Part shown: in pieces, positions 1 through 5,842 of the stretch | Numbering within the stretch: position 1 is the stretch's first letter | Layout of the letters: each line of letters begins with the position of its first letter | NCBI GenBank assembly: GCA_024404395.1 | Contig: JAKSPZ010000061.1 | Coordinates: 1-6,345, forward strand | From: Clostridia bacterium | Lineage (GTDB): Bacteria; Bacillota; Clostridia; Christensenellales; Aristaeellaceae | Length of the DNA stretch: 6,345 bases | Direction of reading: 5' to 3' | Position numbers and translations under genes: made by a program | The notes under the pieces: generated by a model | The model's input: the letters and a program-made list of their open reading frames with translations, nothing else | Told to the model about the DNA's origin: nothing | The model's database searches: none

Positions 1-67
1 TCAGGGCGATTCCCTCCCCCTGAACGTCGCCACCCGCGAAGGTTTGATGGAAGAGTCTCCCGAATAA
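1..67 (+). CDS. C-terminal end of an unidentified converging gene (partial)
   Basis: An open frame enters from the left edge (first full codon at base 2) and ends at TAA, 65-67. Its 21 visible residues end in REGLMEESPE. The case for a real gene is positional: the stop lies only 7 bases before the left arm of a strong hairpin terminator with a T run usable in this direction, as expected for a gene converging on htrA. Of the other two plus frames, one is stopped early (28-30) and the other runs through the terminator into the antisense of htrA. The fragment is too short to assign a family, and no function is proposed. Confidence 0.4.
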   Translation, partial: QGDSLPLNVATREGLMEESPE

Positions 68-74
68 CGGACAT

Positions 75-115
75 AAAAAAGAACCCCCGAAGTGTTTGCT
101 TCGGAGGTTCTTTTT
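75..115. terminator. Bidirectional intrinsic terminator between convergent genes
   Basis: Bases 76-92 pair with 99-115 around a 6-base loop (93-98), giving a 17-position stem with a single C/A mismatch (86 with 105). The GC-rich core (84-92 with 99-107) is flanked by an A run at 75-80 and a T run at 111-115, so a U tract follows the core whichever strand is transcribed. It begins 8 bases beyond the htrA stop on the minus strand and 7 bases beyond the TAA of the partial plus-strand gene, so it probably terminates both. Confidence 0.93.
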
Positions 116-123
116 GTTTGGAA

Positions 124-1230
124 TCAATCCAGATACTCCAGCGTAACGCTGACGAACAGCTCTTCATAGCTGCCGGTCAGGTTGCCATCGGCATCGTAGT
201 AGCGATAGACACGCAGCTCGATGGCATCACCGACGGAAGTGCTGTCGATGTAACGGGTCAGATCGGTGAAGGTGTATACGCGATCGCCGTTGGCTTCGAC
301 GATGATGTCGCCGGACTGCAGACCTGCCGCTTCGGCGGGACCGCCTTCCTCGACCTCATAGATCTGGACGCCTGCCGGCGGATAGCTGCGCATGGGCTCT
401 TCGGGTCCGTCGACTGCGGCAACGGTCATGCCCATTCTGGGACGAACGACCTTGCCGGTATCAATGATCTGATCGATATACGGCGCAACGGTGCTGATCG
501 GGATGCAGAAGCCCAAGCCTTCAAATACGACATCGTAATTGTACATGTACTTGAGTGTGGGAATGCCGACCAGCTCGCCCTTGGCATTGAGCAGAGCGCC
601 GCCGGAGTTGCCAGTGTTGATGGCCGCGTCGGTCTGGATGACATCGATATCACGGCTGAAGTTGTCGGAATCGGCGGCACGCTGCAGACCGGAAACAATG
701 CCTGCGGTGACGGTGCCTACCAACTGCTGTCCGAGACCGGGACCGGGATTGCCGATGGCAATGACCATCTCGCCGATGACCAATGCTTCGGAATCGCCCA
801 GGGGAACGGGGACCGCGCCATTGGGAACTTCTTCCTTGAACTCGAGAACGGCGATGTCGGTGCCGTCATCATAGCCGACCAGCTCGACATCCATCTCCGT
901 ATCATCCAGCCAGATGATGGAGAGCGTATCACAATCCTGAACGACATGGTAGTTGGTGAGGATGTAGCCGCCCACACCATCGTCATGCATGCGGAAATAG
1001 GTACCGGAACCGCCGGCAATTGCTTCAACTTTCGCTACGCGGGTATCGGGATCCCAGGATTCCTCGGAACCGACGATGCGAACGACCGCAGGACGTACAT
1101 TTGCCGCGATCTCGGGAATGGGATTGGAAGCGGAATAGACCGCCGCATAAGTCACCGTTTCTTCGGCAGATGCAACAAACAGCATCATGATGCAAAGAAC
1201 GATGGCCAGGATCTTACCGTTGATTCTCAT
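124..1230 (-). CDS. htrA: HtrA/DegP-family trypsin-like serine protease with one PDZ domain
   Basis: The 368-residue product is an S1C-family protease/chaperone that would degrade misfolded or damaged exported proteins outside the cytoplasmic membrane. After a 6-residue basic start comes a hydrophobic segment (about 7-22) ending in ASA before EE, so it is either a signal peptide or a short anchor. The protease domain (about 36-260) has the full triad in standard contexts: H95 in TNYHVV, D125 in GTDIAVL and S209 in GNSGGALL. One PDZ domain follows (about 265-345, with the GGPAEAAGLQSGDII block at 296-310), then a short tail. The ATG at 1230 is chosen because AAGGAG lies 8 bases upstream; the frame stays open for 50 codons further but reads back into the kinase gene and gives a cysteine-rich, implausible N-terminus. 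The gene lies 73 bp downstream of the sensor kinase stop, has its own promoter-like sequence in that gap, and ends at a strong terminator. The family is certain; which HtrA paralogue it matches is not. Confidence 0.96.
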   Translation of the reverse strand: MRINGKILAIVLCIMMLFVASAEETVTYAAVYSASNPIPEIAANVRPAVVRIVGSEESWDPDTRVAKVEAIAGGSGTYFRMHDDGVGGYILTNYHVVQDCDTLSIIWLDDTEMDVELVGYDDGTDIAVLEFKEEVPNGAVPVPLGDSEALVIGEMVIAIGNPGPGLGQQLVGTVTAGIVSGLQRAADSDNFSRDIDVIQTDAAINTGNSGGALLNAKGELVGIPTLKYMYNYDVVFEGLGFCIPISTVAPYIDQIIDTGKVVRPRMGMTVAAVDGPEEPMRSYPPAGVQIYEVEEGGPAEAAGLQSGDIIVEANGDRVYTFTDLTRYIDSTSVGDAIELRVYRYYDADGNLTGSYEELFVSVTLEYLD

Positions 1231-1238
1231 TCGCTTTA

Positions 1239-1244
1239 CTCCTT
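1239..1244 (-). promoter_or_regulatory. Ribosome binding site that fixes the htrA start
   Basis: The minus strand reads AAGGAG, followed by 8 bases and then ATG at 1230. This supports the short htrA start over in-frame upstream codons reaching back to 1380. Confidence 0.88.
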
Positions 1245-1260
1245 TTCGGGTGCTGCAATC

Positions 1261-1303
1261 ATTATAACATGTGCAGAATGCTTCCGTGTAAATATACGGT
1301 GAA
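1261..1303 (-). promoter_or_regulatory. Predicted htrA promoter: extended -10 with tandem upstream half-sites
   Basis: On the minus strand a consensus TATAAT (1266-1261) is preceded by TGT (1269-1267), an extended -10. The nearest -35-like hexamer, TTTACA (1292-1287), is 20 bp away, too far for normal use, and nothing good lies 16-18 bp away. Exactly 11 bp upstream of TTTACA is TTCACC (1303-1298), giving TTCACC-GTATA-TTTACA. An 11-bp direct repeat abutting a weak -35 is typical of sites for OmpR/PhoB-type activators, for example the TTTAAG-N5-TTTAAG of CiaR. The predicted start near 1254 gives a leader of about 24 nt. The -10 is well supported; the activator site is inference. Confidence 0.65.
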
Positions 1304-2737
1304 TTATGCCTTCGGCAACAAAAATGAAAACGACGTATTTCCGGGTTCGGACTGCACTGTGATCTCGGAACCGTGCTCACGAACGATCAATCTGCAGATT
1401 GAAAGGCCGAGTCCCGTGCCCATGCCGGAGGTATGCGCCTTATCCGCCTTGTAGAAGCGCTCGAAGATGTGCGGCAGATCCTTCTCGTCAATGCCGCAAC
1501 CGTTGTCAGAGACCGTGATCCGCACGCGCTTGTCCAGCGTTTCCGTCTTTACGGTCAGCACACCCTTGCCCGCTTCCATGAACTTCAACGCATTGTCCAC
1601 AAAATTGGATAGGACCTGATTGATCCTTGCCATGTCACCGTTGACCATGCAGTTGTCGCCCTCGAAGCGCATATCCACATCGATGTGCTTCTCTTCGATT
1701 CTGGGCATGTAGTTGATGAGCAGGCGGCGTATGGTCTCGTTCACATCAAAGGGCGCGATCTCAAGGGGGATCCTCCCCGATTCGAGACGGGAGATCTCCA
1801 GCAGATCGTTGACCAGTGCCGTCAATCGATTCGTCTCGGCCAGAACGATCTTCAGGTAGCCCGCGTATTCTTCCTGCGGAATGGTCTCATCCATCATCGC
1901 CGGCACATAACCGCGGATGCAGGTCATGGGTGAGCGCAGCTCATGGGAGACCGCCGCAACGAAGTTCCGCCGCGATTCATCGAGCTGAGACAATTCCCCC
2001 GCCATTCGGTTGATGGAATTGCCGAGGTTCTGCAGTTCGCCGCCGCAATCCAGCCGCACTCTTCGGGTGAGGTTGCCTTTGGAGAACTCGCGGACCGCGT
2101 TGTCGATCTCTTTCAGCGGCTTTGTCTGGCTGCGTGCCAGTATCAGCGCAATTACCGTGCCGATCAGCAACGTCACCAACGCACAGATGACAACAGGCTT
2201 GACCAGTTCTTTGTTGCTGACTTTCAGCGAATCCGCCGAGATATGCAGCAAGACCGCACCGACGACGCTGCCGTTGTTATAGCGCCAGGGAACGCCGATG
2301 GTGATGATGTGCTCGCCCATTTCGGTAAACAGGTCCGTCTCGCGGATCTCGTTGCCGTCGCGAATACGGGCAAGATGGGTAAACACCGAATCCGACAGCT
2401 CGCGATCTGAAGTTCGCCATGAGCGGTCCAATACCTGAACACGCCCCGACTGGAAACTGACGATCCAGATATCGGCGTTGTAGGTCTCATAGATCTCGGT
2501 GATCTTCCGTCCGACGATGTACCGCATGGTCACGTTATCGCGAATGGAACCGATCTGATCCAGGTTGGTCATGTAATCCGCGATCTCGTACGCCTGCAGA
2601 CGGATCTCATTCTCATAAGCGCGCTGATTGGTCTGCTGCTGCGTCGTTACCAGAATGACCGAGAACAGAAGGATGGATACAAGGGTCGATGCCATGATGG
2701 CACTGAAACCGCGGAGAAAAAGTCCGCCTCTTCGCAT
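1304..2737 (-). CDS. Membrane sensor histidine kinase (HAMP, HisKA, HATPase)
   Basis: The 477-residue kinase would autophosphorylate and pass phosphate to the adjacent response regulator. A basic N-terminus precedes TM1 (about 10-31). An extracytoplasmic domain of about 148 residues follows, ending in a GVPWRYNNG...VVGAVLLHIS segment (about 148-167) that recalls single-Cache/PDC sensor folds (inference). TM2 is at about 180-201 and HAMP at about 202-254. The dimerisation domain has phosphoacceptor H265 in VSHELRSPMT. The ATP-binding domain shows an N box (N382 in VDNALKF), G1 (DNGCGI, 411-416), F box (F425, F428) and G2 (GTGLGL, 440-445). All catalytic motifs are intact. The ATG at 2737 follows the regulator stop by two bases and has GAGGTGA before it; an upstream in-frame extension to 2791 would lie inside the regulator gene and lacks such a site. 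The stimulus is unknown; the downstream htrA suggests envelope or secretion stress. Confidence 0.95.
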   Translation of the reverse strand: MRRGGLFLRGFSAIMASTLVSILLFSVILVTTQQQTNQRAYENEIRLQAYEIADYMTNLDQIGSIRDNVTMRYIVGRKITEIYETYNADIWIVSFQSGRVQVLDRSWRTSDRELSDSVFTHLARIRDGNEIRETDLFTEMGEHIITIGVPWRYNNGSVVGAVLLHISADSLKVSNKELVKPVVICALVTLLIGTVIALILARSQTKPLKEIDNAVREFSKGNLTRRVRLDCGGELQNLGNSINRMAGELSQLDESRRNFVAAVSHELRSPMTCIRGYVPAMMDETIPQEEYAGYLKIVLAETNRLTALVNDLLEISRLESGRIPLEIAPFDVNETIRRLLINYMPRIEEKHIDVDMRFEGDNCMVNGDMARINQVLSNFVDNALKFMEAGKGVLTVKTETLDKRVRITVSDNGCGIDEKDLPHIFERFYKADKAHTSGMGTGLGLSICRLIVREHGSEITVQSEPGNTSFSFLLPKA

Positions 2738-2739
2738 GA

Positions 2740-3423
2740 CTATTTCACCTCGAACTTGTAGCCGACACTCCAGACGGTCTTGATCTCCCAACCGAAGCTT
2801 TCACCTTCGGTCAGCTTTTCACGCAGACGCTTGATATGCACATCGACCGTTCGGGATTCGCCGAAATAGTCGTATCCCCAGACCTTCTCCAGCAGCTGTT
2901 CACGGGTAAACACCATGCCCGGATGAGATGCAAGGAAATACAGCAGCTCCAGCTCTTTGGGCGGCATCTCCAGCGCTTTGCCTTTATAGGTAACCACGTA
3001 TCGCCCGATATCCACGGTAAGTCCCGGGAAGGACAGTTCCTTGGAAGTCGTCTCCGCGGGCTGGAAACGGCGCAGCACGGCCTTGATTCGGGCAAGCAGT
3101 TCCTTGGGCTCGAAGGGTTTTGCCACGTAGTCGTCCGCGCCCATCTCCAGACCGAGGACCTTGTCAAAGGTCTCGTCCTTTGCCGTCAGCATGATGATCG
3201 GCACATTGGAACCCGCACGGATCTCGCGACAGACCTGCAGACCGTCGATGCCGGGAAGCATCAGGTCCAGCAGGATCAGATTAGGGTTGTCGGACTTGAA
3301 CTTCTGAAGCGCTTCATCGCCTCGTTCCGCAAGCACGACATCGTACCCCTCTTTATCAAGATACAGTTTTACAAGCTGACGGATGTTCGGATCGTCATCC
3401 ACCAACAGAATCTTCGTTTTCAC
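2740..3423 (-). CDS. OmpR/PhoB-family DNA-binding response regulator
   Basis: The 227-residue transcription factor is activated by phosphorylation from the adjacent kinase. The receiver domain (about 1-120) has the acidic pocket D9-D11, phosphoacceptor D53 in LILLDLMLPG, switch residue T80 and conserved K102 in AKPF. The C-terminal winged helix (about 130-224) carries the recognition-helix block RTVDVHIKRLREKL (191-204) and a wing reading TVWSVGYKF (216-224), where many relatives have RG before VGY. The start is taken as GTG at 3423 because a perfect GGAGG lies 7 bases upstream and it gives the usual N-terminus (MKTKILLVDDD) and length. An ATG at 3459 would add 12 residues with no family match and overlap the promoter and ribosome site. 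The gene lies 69 bp after mutS2 with no terminator between, so read-through is possible. Its own regulation and that of htrA are its likeliest targets (inference from shared promoter geometry). Confidence 0.96.
   Translation of the reverse strand: MKTKILLVDDDPNIRQLVKLYLDKEGYDVVLAERGDEALQKFKSDNPNLILLDLMLPGIDGLQVCREIRAGSNVPIIMLTAKDETFDKVLGLEMGADDYVAKPFEPKELLARIKAVLRRFQPAETTSKELSFPGLTVDIGRYVVTYKGKALEMPPKELELLYFLASHPGMVFTREQLLEKVWGYDYFGESRTVDVHIKRLREKLTEGESFGWEIKTVWSVGYKFEVK
2745..2751 (-). promoter_or_regulatory. Kinase ribosome binding site embedded in the end of the regulator gene
   Basis: GAGGTGA on the minus strand lies 7 bases before the kinase ATG. It is formed by the last codons of the response regulator (Glu-Val-Lys, GAG GTG AAA), so regulator and kinase translation are probably coupled. 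It also fixes the kinase start. Confidence 0.8.
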
Positions 3424-3481
3424 ACTTATTCCTCCATTCAACCGTATCCATCGTATCATATGGAAATGTCCAAAGTGTGAA
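3419..3481. repeat. 9-bp inverted repeat flanking the regulator leader
   Basis: TTCACACTT at 3419-3427 (plus strand) is matched exactly by AAGTGTGAA at 3473-3481, 45 bp apart. The right copy contains the TTCACA half-site of the predicted promoter; the left copy overlaps the GTG start codon of the regulator. It could be a second, opposed operator half-site, or chance. Confidence 0.4.
3431..3435 (-). promoter_or_regulatory. Ribosome binding site fixing the GTG start of the response regulator
   Basis: The minus strand has GGAGG, then 7 bases, then GTG at 3423. It lies inside the frame of any longer version starting at the ATG at 3459, which argues that the longer version is not made. Confidence 0.88.
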
Positions 3482-3502
3482 CAGACTTCAAACTATTTCA
3501 AA
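3450..3502 (-). promoter_or_regulatory. Predicted response-regulator promoter with three phased half-sites
   Basis: On the minus strand TACGAT (3455-3450) preceded by TGA (3458-3456) resembles an extended -10. It lies 20 bp after TTCACA (3481-3476), the same distance as TTTACA to TATAAT before htrA. TTTGAA (3492-3487) is 11 bp upstream of TTCACA, and a second TTTGAA (3502-3497) is 10 bp further, overlapping the last codons and stop of mutS2. The predicted start near 3443 gives a leader of about 20 nt. An alternative -10, TATGAT, lies 15 bp after TTCACA. The match to the -10 consensus is moderate, and the support comes mainly from the likeness to the htrA promoter. Confidence 0.45.
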
Positions 3503-5841
3503 GTAACGACGGTAACGCCGTCCTCGCCCTCTCCGTAGCGTCCCAATCTGAAGGACTTGACTGCGGGATGGCTCTTGAGGTGCTTGTGGATGCCCGCGCG
3601 CAGGACGCCGGTGCCTTTTCCGTGAATAATGTTCACCTCGCGCAGACGGTTCAGCATGGCGCCGTCCAGGAAGAGATCGACCGCCAGCAGAGCTTCATCC
3701 AGCGTATTGCCGCGCACGTCGCATTCCATTTCCACCGCGCGCTGAGAAACACTGACTCTTGTCGCCGCCTTGGGCTTCTTTTCTTTTTCCGGTTTGGCAC
3801 GTCGAAGCTTTTTGATATTGGACTTCAGCTTCATCGCGCCCGCCTGCACCGTGCATTCACCGCGGCTGTCGGGCGCGGTCAGTACCGTACCCGTGGTATT
3901 CAGGTCCAGCAGCAGCACAGTCTCGCCCACTTTGAGATCGGTCGGGATTTCGTCGGATTCGGGCTTTGCCGCCGCGATCTTTTCGGCGTTCTCGTCCATG
4001 AGCCCCTGAAGCTTGCCGCGCATATCGTGCAGTTCGTGCTCCTTCAGGTCGCCGTTTCGATGTTTCTTGAGTTCGGAGATCAGCTGCTCGGACTCGCGCT
4101 GCGCACGACGCAGGACCGCGCGCGCCTCTTCCTTCGCTTTCTTCATTTCGCGTTCGCGCTTCTCTTCCAGCTCACGACGAAGCTTCTCTGCCTCATCACG
4201 CAGCTGCTGGGTCTCGCGATGCGCCTGCTCGGCAAGGACGCGCTCCTTTTCCGCGATGCTTCTGTGATACTCCGCGTTGGCAATGACGTCTTCAAATCGC
4301 ACCTGATCGCGGCTCAGTCGGTTGCCCGCGTCCTCGATCAGGAATTCGGGCAAGCCAAGCTTTCGGGAGATCTCGAAGGCATTGGATTTGCCGGGAACGC
4401 CGATGGACAGACGATAGGTGGGACGAAGGGTCTCCACATCGAATTCAACGGAAGCATTTTCCACGCCCTCGGTACTGAGGGCATAGGCCTTCAGTTCGCT
4501 GTAATGCGTGGTCGCGAGGGTCGTGACTCCGCGCTGACGAAGATGATCCAGTATGGACATGGCAAGCGCCGCGCCTTCCGTCGGATCGGTACCCGCGCCC
4601 AGTTCATCGAACAAGGCAAGCGAACGGGGCGTCACCGAGCCGATCATCTTGACGATGTTGGTCATATGAGAAGAGAAAGTCGACAGGGACTGCTCGATGG
4701 ACTGTTCGTCGCCGATGTCCGCAAAAACCTCGTCAAACACGGCGAGCTCGGAGCCGTAGGCCGCGGGGATCTGCATGCCCGCCTGTGCCATCAGGGACAG
4801 CAGCCCGACAGTCTTCAGCGTAACGGTCTTACCGCCCGTGTTGGGTCCCGTGATGACCAGCGTCGTGAAATCCTCCCCCATCCAGAGATTGGACGGGACG
4901 ACCTTGTCGGGATCGATGAGGGGATGACGGGCGCGGATGAGATTGATCCTGCCGTTTTCGTTCAGTTTGGGCGGCACAGCGTTCATGGAACGTCCCAGTG
5001 CCGCGCGGGCAAAGATCATGTCCACCCGTGCAAGGAGCTCAAGATTGTTGGCATAGAGCATGGCGCCGGGCGCGATGCGTGCGGAGAAATCCGCCAGGAT
5101 ACGCTCGATCTCGTTCTGCTCTTTGACCGACCACTGTTTCAGTTCATTGCCGGCTTCGACCACCGCCATGGGTTCCACAAACAGCGTGGACCCCGTTCCG
5201 GACTGGTCATGTACGATGCCGGGCACGTTCTGACGGCACTCCGCCTTGACAGGCACAACGTATCTGCCGTTGCGCATGGTCACGATAGCATCCATCAGAT
5301 ACTTCTGCATGGCAGAAGAGCGGATAATGCTGTTCAGCTTGTCGCGTACACGGTCGTTGACCTGACGGATATGACGGCGGATCTCGTACAATTCGGGGCT
5401 GGCATGATCGCTGATCTCGTCTTCCGACAGGATCGCATTGAAGATCTCTTCTTCAAGCCCGCGGTCGGTATGCAGCTGAGAACCCAGTCCCGTCAGCAAA
5501 GGCGTGTCCTCGCGTTCGGTGACCAGCGCATGACGCACCACACGCGCCGCCTTCAGGGCATCCGCCACGTTCAGCAACGCTTTGGGCGACAGCGTGGCAC
5601 CTACATGGGCGCGCTTCAGCGATTCACGGACATCCGTGAAATACGCCATGGGATTGCCGCCGTGATAAGCCAGTATGGTGCCCGCTTCCTCGGTCTCCTG
5701 CTGACGGCGACGGACCTCGGCGGCATCACCGCTGGGCTTCAGTTCGCCGCAGCACTCACGTCCCATTTCGGTGACCGCAAGCGCCGCCATACGCGCAAGT
5801 ATTTTCGGATATTCCAGTACGCGAATATCTCTTTCGTTCAT
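3493..5841 (-). CDS. mutS2: MutS2: MutS-like ATPase with C-terminal Smr endonuclease domain
   Basis: The 782-residue product is of normal length for MutS2, a cytoplasmic ATPase linked in different species to suppressing recombination and, in Bacillus, to detecting and splitting collided ribosomes. The N-terminal core/lever region (about 1-310) starts MNERDIRVLEYPKI, typical of the family; no mismatch-recognition domain is present. The ATPase has Walker A GPNTGGKT (332-339), the signature segment DEQSIEQSLSTFSSHM (378-393), Walker B LALFDE (D412, E413) and the switch histidine H446. A charged coiled coil (about 525-595) follows, then a KOW-like segment (about 636-681) and the Smr domain (about 700-782) with DVRG (708-711) and HGKGTG (740-745). 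ATG at 5841 is chosen over the in-frame GTG at 5856: GGAG lies 9 bases before the ATG, while nothing suitable precedes the GTG. The gene starts one base after the upstream stop, so coupling is likely. It ends in TAG with no terminator before the regulator. Confidence 0.97.
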   Translation of the reverse strand: MNERDIRVLEYPKILARMAALAVTEMGRECCGELKPSGDAAEVRRRQQETEEAGTILAYHGGNPMAYFTDVRESLKRAHVGATLSPKALLNVADALKAARVVRHALVTEREDTPLLTGLGSQLHTDRGLEEEIFNAILSEDEISDHASPELYEIRRHIRQVNDRVRDKLNSIIRSSAMQKYLMDAIVTMRNGRYVVPVKAECRQNVPGIVHDQSGTGSTLFVEPMAVVEAGNELKQWSVKEQNEIERILADFSARIAPGAMLYANNLELLARVDMIFARAALGRSMNAVPPKLNENGRINLIRARHPLIDPDKVVPSNLWMGEDFTTLVITGPNTGGKTVTLKTVGLLSLMAQAGMQIPAAYGSELAVFDEVFADIGDEQSIEQSLSTFSSHMTNIVKMIGSVTPRSLALFDELGAGTDPTEGAALAMSILDHLRQRGVTTLATTHYSELKAYALSTEGVENASVEFDVETLRPTYRLSIGVPGKSNAFEISRKLGLPEFLIEDAGNRLSRDQVRFEDVIANAEYHRSIAEKERVLAEQAHRETQQLRDEAEKLRRELEEKREREMKKAKEEARAVLRRAQRESEQLISELKKHRNGDLKEHELHDMRGKLQGLMDENAEKIAAAKPESDEIPTDLKVGETVLLLDLNTTGTVLTAPDSRGECTVQAGAMKLKSNIKKLRRAKPEKEKKPKAATRVSVSQRAVEMECDVRGNTLDEALLAVDLFLDGAMLNRLREVNIIHGKGTGVLRAGIHKHLKSHPAVKSFRLGRYGEGEDGVTVVTLK

Positions 5842-5842
5842 A

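Noticed and set aside
1..74. Minus-strand frame starting at ATG 74-72 beyond the terminator
   Set aside because: It starts inside the base of the terminator region with no ribosome binding site, and the plus-strand frame ending at 67 explains the stretch better.
118..1302. A 394-codon open frame on the plus strand, antisense to htrA
   Set aside because: It begins at the end of the terminator with no promoter or ribosome site, has no family signature, and opposes a complete HtrA with an intact catalytic triad.
1308..1318. TGCC-TTC-GGCA hairpin at the end of the kinase gene, as a possible terminator
   Set aside because: The stem is only 4 bp, there is no T run on the minus strand after it, and it is made of the last kinase codons.
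3456..3461. TATGAT as the -10 of the regulator promoter
   Set aside because: It is a better hexamer than TACGAT, but lies only 15 bp from TTCACA and breaks the match with the htrA promoter. It is kept as an alternative, not the main call.
3424..3492. A terminator between mutS2 and the regulator gene
   Set aside because: No GC-rich stem followed by a T run is present; the only inverted repeats are the 9-bp pair and a 5-bp TCCAT/ATGGA pair (3447-3451, 3460-3464), which is too short to count.
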